Shown: positions 25,904 to 34,135, counted from the stretch's first letter. The stretch is 64,000 nucleotides of DNA from Nonomuraea rubra (GCF_014207985.1 NZ_JACHMI010000001.1:5997001-6061000); one strand, 5' to 3'. The notes: generated by a model not told the origin, from the sequence alone. A program made the numbers and translations.

Positions 25904-26044
25904 TCAGCTCCGTTCCTGATCCCGCCGCCGGTTCGCACGCCGTACGGCGACGAACACCACTCCCGCCACCGCGAGCACGAAGAGAACCAGGAGAACGAAC
26001 AGCACACCGAGGATGAGGAGCTCCGGAACACCGATGTTGGGCAT
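25904..26044 (-). CDS. 46-aa TatA-like single-pass membrane protein
   Basis: ATG 26044, stop 25904. The chain begins MPNIGVPELLILGVLFVLLV, continues with one long hydrophobic helix and ends with a basic tail ANRRRDQERS. The IG-PELLIL start resembles TatA/E subunits, but the amphipathic helix and charged tail of TatA are absent. Small proteins of this type are common and unannotated in actinomycetes. Convergent with arsR2, 18 bp away. Confidence 0.55.
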   Translation of the reverse strand: MPNIGVPELLILGVLFVLLVLFVLAVAGVVFVAVRRANRRRDQERS

Positions 26045-26192
26045 ACCGCGATCCTAGGCGCGGCGGTGGCGGGCGGGGCGGCCGCGAGCTGGGCCGCGGT
26101 GAGTAAGGCGACCGCGGGCGCGAGGAGACGAAGTAAACGCACGATGCCATCCGATGATGGTGAACGTCACATCCCGACGAGATGGTAGCTGG

Positions 26193-26216
26193 AAATCTAC
26201 TTTGTAAAGGCACCGG
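26193..26216. repeat. dispersed element copy 3
   Basis: AAATCTACTTTGTAAAGGCA followed by CCGG, two bases different in the core from copies 1 and 2. Unlike the others it lies in a divergent spacer, upstream of purB. Confidence 0.5.
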
Positions 26217-26310
26217 GTGGCTGTGAAATTCGATCCGCCAGCAGAAACCCACCCGCAACGACGGGGGAAGGCGTCAGGTGCCGGGAGGGGTGTGCATACA
26301 CTTGTCGAAC

Positions 26311-27741
26311 GTGACTTCCAAGCCGCGTATCCCCAATGTCCTGGCCGGCCGCTACGCCTCGGCGGAGCTGGCGCGCCTGTGGTCGCCCGAATACAAGATC
26401 ATCGCCGAGCGGCGGTTGTGGCTGGCGGTGCTGCGGGCGCAGGCCGAGCTGGGGATCGCGGTGCCCGAGGGGGCGGTCGCCGACTACGAGAAGGTGGTCG
26501 AGCGGGTCGATCTGGAGTCGATCGCGGCGCGTGAGCGGGTCACCCGGCACGATGTGAAGGCGCGGATCGAGGAGTTCAACGCGCTGGCCGGGCACGAGCA
26601 GGTGCACAAGGGCATGACCTCGCGGGACCTGACCGAGAACGTCGAGCAGCTCCAGGTGCGCGACAGCCTGCTGCTGGTGCGGGACCGGGTGGTGGCGTTG
26701 CTGGCGCGGCTGGCGACGCTGGCGGAGGAGCACGAGGCCACGGTCATGGCCGGCCGTTCGCACAACGTGGCCGCGCAGGCCACGACGCTGGGCAAGCGGT
26801 TCGCGACGGCGGCCGACGAGCTGCTGGTGGGGTTCCGGCGGCTGGAGGAGCTGATCGCGCGCTATCCGCTGCGGGGCGTCAAGGGCCCGGTGGGCACGGC
26901 GCAGGACATGCTCGACCTGCTGGGTGGTGATCGCGGGAAGCTGGCCGAGCTGGAGGGGCGGGTGGCCGCGCATCTGGGGTTCGAGCACCGCTTCACCAGC
27001 GTGGGGCAGGTGTATCCGCGGTCGCTGGACTTCGAGGTGGTGACGGCGCTGGTGCAGCTGGCGGCGGCGCCGTCGTCGCTGGCCAAGACGATCCGGCTGA
27101 TGGCCGGGCACGAGCTGGTGACCGAGGGGTTCAAGGAGGGGCAGGTCGGCTCCTCGGCGATGCCGCACAAGATGAACACCCGTTCCTGCGAGCGGGTGAA
27201 CGGCCTGGCCGTGGTGCTGCGCGGTTACGCCTCGATGGTGGGCGAGCTGGCGGGCGACCAGTGGAACGAGGGCGACGTGTCCTGCTCGGTGGTGCGGCGG
27301 GTGGCGCTGCCGGACGCGTTCTTCGCCTTCGACGGGCTGGTGGAGACGATGCTGACGGTGCTGGACGAGTTCGGGGCGTTCCCGGCGGTGATCGCCGCCG
27401 AGCTGGGCCGTTACCTGCCGTTCCTGGCGACGACGAAGATGCTGATGGCGGCGGTGCGGGCCGGGGTGGGCCGCGAGCAGGCGCATGAGCTGATCAAGGA
27501 GCACGCGGTGGCGGCGGCGCTGGCGATGCGCTCGCGCGGGGCGGCGAACGAGCTGCTGGACCTGCTGGCCGCCGACGAGCGGTTCCCGCTGGACCGGGCG
27601 CGGCTGGAGGGGCTGCTGGCCGACCGGGTGTCGTTCACCGGGGCGGCGGCCGACCAGGTGGAGGCGGTCTCGCAGCAGGTGGGCGAGATCGTGGCGGTCT
27701 ATCCGGAGGCGGCGGCGTACCGCCCGGGCGCGATTCTGTGA
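26311..27741 (+). CDS. purB: adenylosuccinate lyase
   Basis: 476 residues. The start GTG at 26311 is preferred over 26278 because family N-termini begin near SKPRIPNVLAGRYAS, and a TACACT -10-like box lies 8 bp before it, which suggests a leaderless transcript. Fumarase/aspartase superfamily fold with GRSHNVAAQATTLGKRFA, the signature GSSAMPHKMNTRSCERV near residue 290, and KGMTSRDLTENV. It splits SAICAR and adenylosuccinate in purine synthesis, a core function. Its TGA overlaps the GTG of the next gene. Confidence 0.95.
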   Translation: MTSKPRIPNVLAGRYASAELARLWSPEYKIIAERRLWLAVLRAQAELGIAVPEGAVADYEKVVERVDLESIAARERVTRHDVKARIEEFNALAGHEQVHKGMTSRDLTENVEQLQVRDSLLLVRDRVVALLARLATLAEEHEATVMAGRSHNVAAQATTLGKRFATAADELLVGFRRLEELIARYPLRGVKGPVGTAQDMLDLLGGDRGKLAELEGRVAAHLGFEHRFTSVGQVYPRSLDFEVVTALVQLAAAPSSLAKTIRLMAGHELVTEGFKEGQVGSSAMPHKMNTRSCERVNGLAVVLRGYASMVGELAGDQWNEGDVSCSVVRRVALPDAFFAFDGLVETMLTVLDEFGAFPAVIAAELGRYLPFLATTKMLMAAVRAGVGREQAHELIKEHAVAAALAMRSRGAANELLDLLAADERFPLDRARLEGLLADRVSFTGAAADQVEAVSQQVGEIVAVYPEAAAYRPGAIL

Positions 27742-28055
27742 TCAGGCGGCTGCGTTCCCTGGATGACGTGCGGGCCGCCTGCGGGGACGACGACCTGGTG
27801 ATGTGGGCGGCGCAGGAGCTGTCGGGGGGCAGCCGGGCGTGGGCGCTGGGCGAGGCGGTGGTGGCCGGCAGCCCGGGGGTGTCGCGGCATGACCGGTTAG
27901 CCGTGTGGGGGCAGGCGGTGGACGCGGTCGCGCTGGTGCGGCATGCGCTGGGTGAGCTGGGGCCGACGTACCGGCCGCTGGGCGAGGTGGAGCTGGTACG
28001 GCAGGTGGCCGCGAAGGTGGACGGGGTGCGGAGGCCGCGGAGTTCTCCTGGATGA
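27738..28055 (+). CDS. N-terminal half of a frameshifted GNAT-type protein
   Basis: 105 residues from a GTG overlapping the purB stop. LRSLDDVRAACGDDDLVMWAAQEL and VALVRHALGELGPTYRPLGE match the N-terminal domain of actinobacterial two-part GNAT proteins. The last nine residues (VRRPRSSPG) look out of frame: shifting one base at about 28028 gives AEAAEFSWMSL and joins the GNAT domain in the next frame without a break. So this and the next entry are most likely one gene split by a single-base deletion, or a sequencing error. Confidence 0.75.
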   Translation: MIRRLRSLDDVRAACGDDDLVMWAAQELSGGSRAWALGEAVVAGSPGVSRHDRLAVWGQAVDAVALVRHALGELGPTYRPLGEVELVRQVAAKVDGVRRPRSSPG

Positions 28056-28465
28056 GCCTGTCCGGTCAGGTGCCGGCGTCCGGTGAGGGGGTGGCGTGGC
28101 TGGACGGCGGTGCGGCGGGCGAGGTGGCGGAGCTGCTGGCGGCTGACGCGCCGCACTCGTACGCGGTGCCCGGCGCGGCCGGGGTGGGCCGGTGGGCGGG
28201 CGTGCGGGTGGACGGGGTGCTGGCGGCGGTGGCGGCCGAGGCGTGGCCGGCGCCGTCGGTGGGGCTGGTGGCCGGGGTCGCCACGCGGGCGTCCCTGCGC
28301 GGGCGGGGGCTGGCCGGGCTGGTGTGCCGGTGGGTGTCGCGGGAGCTGGTGGCCGCCCGCGGGCGGGCGGCGCTGATGGTGGACGATGGCAACGCGGCGG
28401 CGATCCGGGTGTATGAGCGGATCGGGTACCGGCGCCGGCGGGTGCTGGCCGCGTACGTGACCTGA
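28052..28465 (+). CDS. GNAT acetyltransferase domain (C-terminal half of split gene)
   Basis: 137 residues if read from ATG 28052, which overlaps the previous stop (ATGA). FR47-like GNAT core: GVRVDGVLAAVAAEAW, VGLVAGVATRASLRGRGLAGLVCRWV (acetyl-CoA loop R-x-x-G-x-G/A) and VDDGNAAAIRVYERIGYRRRR. Upstream codons in this frame (AEAAEFSW) are also gene-like, supporting a frameshift rather than a true start here. Predicted to acetylate an unknown amine. Confidence 0.78.
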   Translation: MSLSGQVPASGEGVAWLDGGAAGEVAELLAADAPHSYAVPGAAGVGRWAGVRVDGVLAAVAAEAWPAPSVGLVAGVATRASLRGRGLAGLVCRWVSRELVAARGRAALMVDDGNAAAIRVYERIGYRRRRVLAAYVT

Positions 28466-28478
28466 CGCGGGTGGCCGG

Positions 28479-29990
28479 CTACTCCGCCCTGGGGCCCTGG
28501 GGTGCGGGGACGGAGATGTCCACCGAGGGCCGCAGCTTCGCGGCGGCGGCCAGTGCCTGGTGGACCGGGTGGCCGGTGAAGGCGGCCACGAGGGCGCCGT
28601 CGGGGGGTGAGCCGGCGGCGGGGAAGGCGATCTGCTCGTAGGCGGCCTGGAAGCGCGGCCCCCAGCGGCGCGCGCCGAGCCGCGCGGTGCGGGAGCAGTT
28701 GTCCACCATGTACGCGACATCCCGGGCATGCATGTACGGCAGCAGCGAGTCGACGGCCTCGATCACCGACTCGTTGACGATCTCCGACCAGGGGTGCCCG
28801 CGTTCGGCGAACTCGTCCACCTGGGCCATCATCGTCGCCACGAACAGCCCGGCCGTGAACGGCTCGATGTCCACCACCCGGGCGCCGCGGCGGTCCCGTA
28901 CCGTCCGGCCTGCCGCCCACATGGGCGAGCCGCTGATGCGGCTCATCGGCCGGTCGGCCAGGCGCCGTTCGGCGAGGATGACGCTGCGCAGTTCGGTGCC
29001 GTCGGCGACCTCGTCGTAGATCTCGGCGACGAGTTCCCTGGCGGGGCCGTAGGCGGCGGTGTAGGCGCGGTCGAAGGTGTCGCGGCCGCCGGGGCCGAGC
29101 CGGTCGCCGAGCTGGTCGCGGACGGCGGTGAGCCCGGATCGGGAGATGGTCTGCCGGATGGGGCCGGTGAGGGTCTCGCAGGAGCGTTCGTAGGCGGTGG
29201 CGGGGTCGTCGCCGGCCAGCCGGTAGTGGCCGTACAGGGCTTCGACGAGGCCGTGGACGGCGCCGAGCAGGATGGCGCGTTCGCCGGCGATGTCGGAGTG
29301 GTACTCGCCGGCGAGGGTGGTGCGGAAGGTGTAGGGGGAGCCGAGCGCGACGGACCAGCCGAGGGCGAGGTCGGTGGCGCGGCCGCTGTGGTCGGCGTGG
29401 ACGGCGAAGCTGGCGTTGATGCCGGCGCCGCCGACGTGGCCGCCCTGCTCGTACAGGCGGCGTACGGAGTCGCCCATGCCCTTGGGGCAGACGGCGATGA
29501 CGTCGTGGCCGTGGGGGAACGCGCCGCCGGTGGCGCGCAGGTGGCCGAGCAGGAAGCCGTGGGACAGGCCGATGGCGGCGCCGGGCCGCAGCGCGGCGAA
29601 GATCTGCTGGTGGCAGGCGGCCAGGGCGGCGTCGGCGATGAGGAGGATGACCAGGTCGGCGGCGGCGGTGACGTCGAGCCAGTCGCCGAGGGTGCCGTCG
29701 TCCTCGGTGAAGCCGCAGGCGCGGGCGTCCGGGGCGGAGGCGGAGCCGGGGCGCAGGCCGACCGTGACGCGGATGCCGGTGCCGGCGAGGGAGTCGCGCA
29801 GGTTGAGCGCCTGGGCGCGGCCCTGGGGCCCCCAGCCGATGACGCCGATGCGGCGGACGCCGGCGAAGGCGGCGGGCAGCAGGGGGAACAGGTGCCTGCC
29901 GCCGGGCAGGACCGTTTCCGTGCCGCCGGGCACGTCGATGGTCTGCAGGGGGAAGACGGCGGAGGTGAAGGAGTTGGCGGGGGCGTTCAT
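28479..29990 (-). CDS. ilvC: class II (plant-type) ketol-acid reductoisomerase
   Basis: 503 residues, much longer than the about 330-340-residue class I enzyme normal in actinomycetes. The order of motifs matches chloroplast KARI: RIGVIGWGPQGRAQALNLRDS, LGLSHGFLLGHL, VIAVCPKGMGDSVRRLY, AGINASFAVH, ALGWSVALGSPYTF, GERAILLGAVHGLVEALY, IVNESVIEAVDSLLPYMHARDVAYMVDNCSRTARLG and KLRPSVDISVPA. It converts 2-acetolactate to the dihydroxy acid in branched-chain amino acid synthesis (NADPH, Mg2+). Divergent from an IlvY-like regulator. No ilvB, ilvN or ilvD nearby, so it may be a second, acquired copy. Confidence 0.92.
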   Translation of the reverse strand: MNAPANSFTSAVFPLQTIDVPGGTETVLPGGRHLFPLLPAAFAGVRRIGVIGWGPQGRAQALNLRDSLAGTGIRVTVGLRPGSASAPDARACGFTEDDGTLGDWLDVTAAADLVILLIADAALAACHQQIFAALRPGAAIGLSHGFLLGHLRATGGAFPHGHDVIAVCPKGMGDSVRRLYEQGGHVGGAGINASFAVHADHSGRATDLALGWSVALGSPYTFRTTLAGEYHSDIAGERAILLGAVHGLVEALYGHYRLAGDDPATAYERSCETLTGPIRQTISRSGLTAVRDQLGDRLGPGGRDTFDRAYTAAYGPARELVAEIYDEVADGTELRSVILAERRLADRPMSRISGSPMWAAGRTVRDRRGARVVDIEPFTAGLFVATMMAQVDEFAERGHPWSEIVNESVIEAVDSLLPYMHARDVAYMVDNCSRTARLGARRWGPRFQAAYEQIAFPAAGSPPDGALVAAFTGHPVHQALAAAAKLRPSVDISVPAPQGPRAE

Positions 29991-30082
29991 GGCGTCAGTT
30001 GTAGGATCCGCTGCGATCCCGCGGCAAGCGCAACCTGTGCAGCGGGGCGTTGCAGGATGCGGAACACCTGAGATGGGGCGGC
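29991..30082. promoter_or_regulatory. ilvC-ilvY-like divergent control region
   Basis: 92-bp spacer with the inverted pair GGATC-CGCTGC-GATCC (30004-30019) and two related TTGYAGGAT segments (TTGTAGGATCC at 29999 and TTGCAGGATGC at 30050). This suits tandem LysR half-sites. Confidence 0.4.
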
Positions 30083-30961
30083 ATGGACGAGCATCGCGAG
30101 TTGCGGGTTTTCCTGCATCTGGCGCAGACGCTGAGCTTCGGCAGGACGAGCCAGGACTGTCATGTGAGCCCGGCGACGCTGACCAGGCTGGTGCAGCGGC
30201 TGGAGGCGCGGCTGGGGCACCGGTTGTTCGATCGGGGGCCGCGCGGGGTGGCGCTGACGGCCGAGGGGCGGCGGTTCCGGGAGTACGCGGTCGCGGCGCT
30301 GGACCTGTGGCACGCCTACCGGCAGGGGGAGGTGGATCCGGGGGAGCTGTCGGGGCGGCTGGGGTTGTTCGCGACGGTGACGGCGTGCCAGGCGGTGCTG
30401 CCGGATCTGCTGGCGCCGTTCCGGGCGGCGCATCCGCGCATCCGCGTGGATCTGCGGACGGGGGACGCGGCGGCGGCGCTGGCGCGGCTGGATGAGGGGG
30501 AGGTGGACGCGGCGGTGGCGGCGATCCCGGGCCGGTTGCCGGCGTCGCTGGTCAGCCGGACGGTGGCGGTGACGGATCTGGTGTTCGTGGCGGGGACGGG
30601 CGGGGCGGGGCCAGGGGTGGCGGCGCTGGAGGGGCCGTTCGTGCTGCCGCGGCGCGGGCTGGTGCGGGAGGCGGCCGACCGGTGGTTGCGGGGCCGGCTG
30701 CCGTGGCGGCCGGAGGTGGTGTCCGAGCCGGAGGGGCATGAGGCGTTGCTGGCGCTGGTCGCGCTGGGGTACGGGACGGGGATCGTGCCGCGGATGGTGC
30801 TGGAGACGAGTGTGATGCGTGATCGGGTGCGGGTGGTGGCGGCCGATCCGGCGCCGGCGCCGCTGGCGGTGGGGTTGTGCGTGCGGCGGGCGGATCTGCG
30901 GCGGCCGCTGGTGGCGGCGTTGTGGAGCCTGGCCGACCAGAACATGACGGGCAGAACATGA
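30083..30961 (+). CDS. ilvY: LysR-family regulator, IlvY-like
   Basis: 292 residues from ATG 30083; this start aligns with the E. coli IlvY N-terminus (family knowledge). HTH: LAQTLSFGRTSQDCHVSPATLTRLVQRLEARLGHRLFDRGPRGVALT. The effector domain keeps IlvY-like blocks: LGLFATVTACQAVLPDLLAPFRAAHP, IRVDLRTGDAAAAL, EGEVDAAVAAIPGRLP and SEPEGHEALLALVALGYGTGIVPRMVLE. IlvY activates ilvC when it binds acetolactate/acetohydroxybutyrate, and the divergent layout here is the same as in enteric bacteria. Confidence 0.88.
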   Translation: MDEHRELRVFLHLAQTLSFGRTSQDCHVSPATLTRLVQRLEARLGHRLFDRGPRGVALTAEGRRFREYAVAALDLWHAYRQGEVDPGELSGRLGLFATVTACQAVLPDLLAPFRAAHPRIRVDLRTGDAAAALARLDEGEVDAAVAAIPGRLPASLVSRTVAVTDLVFVAGTGGAGPGVAALEGPFVLPRRGLVREAADRWLRGRLPWRPEVVSEPEGHEALLALVALGYGTGIVPRMVLETSVMRDRVRVVAADPAPAPLAVGLCVRRADLRRPLVAALWSLADQNMTGRT

Positions 30962-31107
30962 CAGGCCGAACAGGGCGGGCAGAATAAGGCGGAGCGGAGC
31001 GTGACGGCAGCGTGGCGGCGTCGTCCGGGCGCGAGTGAGTGCGCCGATCGCGCGGGGCGTTAATTCGGATGAGGTTCCGGCGGCGCTCGTGCAGAGTTGA
31101 CGGAGTG

Positions 31108-32148
31108 ATGTCCAATTTTGTACCTGGTATCGAGCTGTCCCGCGCCTTCTACGGCGAGGTGGTGGCGCCGCTGGTGTCGGGAGTTGCGCATAGTGCCGCG
31201 CTGATCGGGCCGGGGTCGGAGGTGCTGGAGTTCGACACGGCACGTTCGGCGGATCATGACTGGGGGCCGCGGGTGCTGCTGTTCGTGGCGGCGGAGCGGG
31301 TGGCCGAGGTGGAGGCGAAGGTGGTGGCGGGGCTGCCGGACCGGTTCGGCGGGTTCCCGACCGTGTTCGCCTATCACGAGCGGGTGCGGCCCGGGGTGAC
31401 GGTGGTGGATCTGGGCGGGTGGCTGGTGGACCGGCTGGGTTTCGATCCGCGCCAGGGGGTGTCGTTGCTGGACTGGTTGTCGGCGCCGTGGCAGCGGCTG
31501 GCGGAGGTGACCGGCGGCGAGGTGTTCTTCGACGGGCTGGGGGAGCGGGGGCTGGAGGCGGCCAGGGCGGCGTTGCGCTGGTATCCGCCGGATGTGTGGC
31601 GGTACGTGCTGGCGTGCCAGTGGCAGCGGATCTGTCAGGAGGAGCCGTTCGTGGGCCGGTGCGGGGAGGTGGGCGACGAGCTGGGCTCTGCGGTGCTGGG
31701 GGCGCGGCTGGCGCGGGAGGTGATGCGGCTGGCGCTGCTGCTGCGCCGGCGGTATCCGCCGTACGCGAAATGGCTGGGCAGCGCGCTGGCGCGGCTGCCG
31801 GGCTCGGCGGAGCTGGGGGAGTCGCTGGGCGCGGCGGTGGCGGCGCGGTCGTGGCGGGAGCGGGAGGCGGGGTTGTCGGCCGCGTACGGGCGGGTGGCGG
31901 CGCTGCAGAACCGGATGGCGCTGGCGGAGCGGCTGGATGAGGGGGTGCGGGGGTTCTTCGACCGGCCGTTCCAGGTGATCGGGGCGGGGCGGTTCGTGCA
32001 GGCGCTGATGGCGTCGGTGTCGGATCCGGTGATCAGGGGACTGCCGGTGACGGGGTGCGTGGATCAGCTGTCGGATTCGACGGACCTGCTGGTGGCGCCG
32101 GGCCGGGCGCGGGCGGTGACGGCTGCGATGCTGGGCCTGACCGCCTAG
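31108..32148 (+). CDS. DUF4037-type nucleotidyltransferase-like protein
   Basis: 346 residues from ATG 31108 with GGAG 5 bp upstream; an upstream extension to 31039 is not supported. The start MSNFVPGIELSRAFYGEVVAPL, HSAALIGPGSEVLEFDTARSADHDWGPR (acidic pair D-x-S-x-DHDW typical of polymerase-beta-like nucleotidyltransferases) and the helical C-terminal part match DUF4037 proteins, some of which may act on antibiotics or proteins. The stop is followed by dispersed-element copy 4 and a strong terminator. Confidence 0.8.
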   Translation: MSNFVPGIELSRAFYGEVVAPLVSGVAHSAALIGPGSEVLEFDTARSADHDWGPRVLLFVAAERVAEVEAKVVAGLPDRFGGFPTVFAYHERVRPGVTVVDLGGWLVDRLGFDPRQGVSLLDWLSAPWQRLAEVTGGEVFFDGLGERGLEAARAALRWYPPDVWRYVLACQWQRICQEEPFVGRCGEVGDELGSAVLGARLAREVMRLALLLRRRYPPYAKWLGSALARLPGSAELGESLGAAVAARSWREREAGLSAAYGRVAALQNRMALAERLDEGVRGFFDRPFQVIGAGRFVQALMASVSDPVIRGLPVTGCVDQLSDSTDLLVAPGRARAVTAAMLGLTA

Positions 32149-32150
32149 TT

Positions 32151-32174
32151 AATCTACAACGTAAAGGGCGAGGG
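32151..32174. repeat. dispersed element copy 4
   Basis: AATCTACAACGTAAAGGGCG then AGGG, 2 bp after the DUF4037 stop in a convergent spacer. The GTAAAGGG end forms the left edge of the terminator stem that follows. Confidence 0.6.
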
Positions 32175-32203
32175 ATCGAACAAGATCCCTCGCCCTTCTT
32201 TCA
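32164..32203. terminator. bidirectional intrinsic terminator
   Basis: A perfect 14-bp stem AAGGGCGAGGGATC / GATCCCTCGCCCTT with loop GAACAA (32164-32197), followed on the plus strand by CTTTC and preceded on the minus side by TTTAC. It lies between convergent genes and can serve both. Confidence 0.9.
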
Positions 32204-32216
32204 AACGCAAACCCCG

Positions 32217-33011
32217 TCAGGCGATGAGGGAGGCCGCGAGGTCTTCGACGCGGATGCGCCACGCGTCGGCCGTGGCGGGGTCGCCGGTGTGGGTGACGAT
32301 GAGGCGCGGCCCCTGGCCGGTGCCCTGGGTGAGCTCCCAGCGGACGTGGCCGGTGGGGGTGTCGTACTCCAGGAGTTTGGCGGTTTCGGTGCGGGTGACC
32401 GGGCCGGGCTGGAGGCCGGGGATGGTGAAGGGGGCCGGTGGCGGGGTGCCGGGGGTGGCGTCGGGGCCGTTGAGGAGCTGCCAGACGTCTTCGGCGGGGC
32501 GGGTGAGCTGGCGTTCGACGCGTACGGTGCCGGCGTCGACGGTGGTGGAGGGCAGGCCGAGGATGGCGATGTAGTCCTCGTGGAGGCGGGCGGAGTGGGC
32601 GGGGTCGGGCTGGTCGGGCAGGTGGCTGGGGCGCTGGTCGAGGTGGGCGTGCAGGGCTTGGATGCAGGTGTGCCAGCCGGCGGCGAAGCTGGCGGCGCCG
32701 TGGCGGTCGGTGAAGGTGTGGGTGAAGGTGAGCAGGGTGCCTGCGCCGTCGGGGGTGAGGTGCCAGCGTAGTTCGTCCTCGCCCCAGGTGTGGGCGAAGG
32801 TGTGGGGTGGGTTGTTTTCGGTGATGCGGCCGTCGGGGCCGAAGCCGTAGCCGATGCGGTCGCCGTCGATGGTGACGTCGGCGGGGAACCAGGCGGCGAG
32901 GTGTTCGGGCTGGGTGATGGCGCGCCAGACCTTGTGGGGTGGGTGGGGGAGGCGGCGGGTGAAGGTGAGGGTGGTGCGGCCGTCGGGGTGCAGGGTGAGG
33001 GTCTCGTTCAT
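32217..33011 (-). CDS. SRPBCC (AHSA1-type) ligand-binding protein, two domains
   Basis: 264 residues, ATG overlapping the stop of the ArsR gene upstream (4 bp). Residues about 10-130 are an AHSA1-like START domain (TRRLPHPPHKVWRAITQPEHLAAWFPADV, TLLTFTHTF) and about 160-260 a second SRPBCC domain (VERQLTRPAEDVWQLLNGPD). Such ArsR-SRPBCC pairs are frequent; the SRPBCC protein binds an unknown hydrophobic ligand. Confidence 0.88.
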   Translation of the reverse strand: MNETLTLHPDGRTTLTFTRRLPHPPHKVWRAITQPEHLAAWFPADVTIDGDRIGYGFGPDGRITENNPPHTFAHTWGEDELRWHLTPDGAGTLLTFTHTFTDRHGAASFAAGWHTCIQALHAHLDQRPSHLPDQPDPAHSARLHEDYIAILGLPSTTVDAGTVRVERQLTRPAEDVWQLLNGPDATPGTPPPAPFTIPGLQPGPVTRTETAKLLEYDTPTGHVRWELTQGTGQGPRLIVTHTGDPATADAWRIRVEDLAASLIA

Positions 33012-33322
33012 GGGGTGGGGTCGTCTTCCATGGTGTCGAGGTGGGTTTCGAGGTGGTCGAGTGCGGTGTTCCAGAGTTTGCGGTAGGGGGTGAGCCAGGC
33101 GTCGATTTCGGCGAGGGGCTGGGGGCGGAGTTCGTACCAGCGGCGCTGGGCGTCCTTGCGGACGGTGACGAGGCCGGCTTGGCGGAGGACGCGCAGGTGT
33201 TTGCTGGTGCCGGGTTGGGTGAGGCCGAGGTGGTGGGTGAGTTCGGTGACTTGGTGGGGGCGTTGGAGGAGGAGGTCGAGGATGTGGCGTCGTGCGGGTT
33301 CGGCGAGCACGTCGAAGGGCAT
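33008..33322 (-). CDS. ArsR-family regulator
   Basis: 104 residues from ATG 33322 (MPFDVLAEPARRHILDLLLQRP). Winged helix with VTELTHHLGLTQPGTSKHLRVLRQAGLVTVRKDAQRRWYEL; no cysteine metal site, so it is not a metal sensor. It forms an operon with the SRPBCC gene, and a dyad 9 bp upstream of the start points to self-repression. Confidence 0.9.
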   Translation of the reverse strand: MPFDVLAEPARRHILDLLLQRPHQVTELTHHLGLTQPGTSKHLRVLRQAGLVTVRKDAQRRWYELRPQPLAEIDAWLTPYRKLWNTALDHLETHLDTMEDDPTP

Positions 33323-33330
33323 GCAGGCGA

Positions 33331-33350
33331 ATATACCCAAGCGGTTATAT
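33331..33350. promoter_or_regulatory. ArsR operator dyad
   Basis: ATATACCC-AAGC-GGTTATAT (33331-33350) pairs at seven of eight positions. AT-rich, immediately upstream of the ArsR start, and like operators in front of other ArsR-SRPBCC pairs. Confidence 0.6.
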
Positions 33351-33373
33351 GACTGCAAGGGCATGTATGGGGG

Positions 33374-34135
33374 TCAGGGGGTGTGGCGGCGGGCGTTGGC
33401 GTGGATGGTGTCGCGGAAGTAGGCGGCCAGGCCGGGGACGATGTCGTCGAAGGTGGCGGTGAAGCGGGGGTCGTCGACGTAGAGGTCGCCGAGGCAGCGG
33501 TGCAGGTCGTGGGGGCAGTCGAAGAACCAGCGGTGGATGAGGCCGCGGTGGCGTTCGGCGATGTCCATGGCGGGGGTGCCGTCGGCGGGCAGGCCGGCTT
33601 TGTAGGCGGCGACGAGGTCGTCGGTGACGCTGGTGGCTTCGGCTTTCTGCTGGAGCCAGTCGGCTTTGGTGTAGGAGGCGACGCGGCGGCGGCTCTGGGC
33701 GTAGGCGTCGGTGTGGCCCCAGCGGCGTTCGGCTTCGGCGTCGTGGTCTTCCGGGCGGAAGTCGCCGAAGATCTCGAAGCGTTCTTCGGGGGTGAGGGTG
33801 ATGCCGGTGGTGCGGGCGGTGATGGCGCGTTCGACGGCGGCGATGACCTCGTGCAGGCGGGTGGCTTTGCGGGTGAGGAGCTCATGCTGGCGGCGCAGAT
33901 GGGTGAGCTCGTCCTCGGCGGGCTGGTCGAGGATGACGGCGATCTCGTCGAGGGGGAAGCCGAGCTCGCGGTAGAGGAGGATCTGCTGCAGGCGGGTGAG
34001 GTCGTCGTCGGTGTAGCGGCGGTAGCCGGAGTGGGTGCGCTCGCCGGGGGTGAGCAGGCCGATCTCGTCGTAGTGGTGGAGGGTGCGGACGGTGATGCCG
34101 GCGAGTCTGGCGACCTGTCCCACGGAGAAGCTCAT
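33374..34135 (-). CDS. MerR-family regulator with TipAS-like effector domain
   Basis: 253 residues from ATG 34135, the same length as TipAL. N-terminal MerR HTH FSVGQVARLAGITVRTLHHYDEIGLLTPG and a coiled coil up to about residue 120, then a TipAS-like domain (FRPEDHDAEAERRWGHTDAYAQSRRR, HRGLIHRWFFDCPHDLHRCLGDLYVDDPRFTATFDD). TipAS domains trap thiopeptide antibiotics and activate the gene that encodes them. No obvious resistance gene lies next to it apart from a second, divergent MerR gene 70 bp away. Confidence 0.9.
   Translation of the reverse strand: MSFSVGQVARLAGITVRTLHHYDEIGLLTPGERTHSGYRRYTDDDLTRLQQILLYRELGFPLDEIAVILDQPAEDELTHLRRQHELLTRKATRLHEVIAAVERAITARTTGITLTPEERFEIFGDFRPEDHDAEAERRWGHTDAYAQSRRRVASYTKADWLQQKAEATSVTDDLVAAYKAGLPADGTPAMDIAERHRGLIHRWFFDCPHDLHRCLGDLYVDDPRFTATFDDIVPGLAAYFRDTIHANARRHTP

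Noticed and set aside
26193..26310. Riboswitch in front of purB
   Set aside because: No purine or guanine aptamer motifs; only the dispersed element and weak hairpins, and the start seems leaderless.
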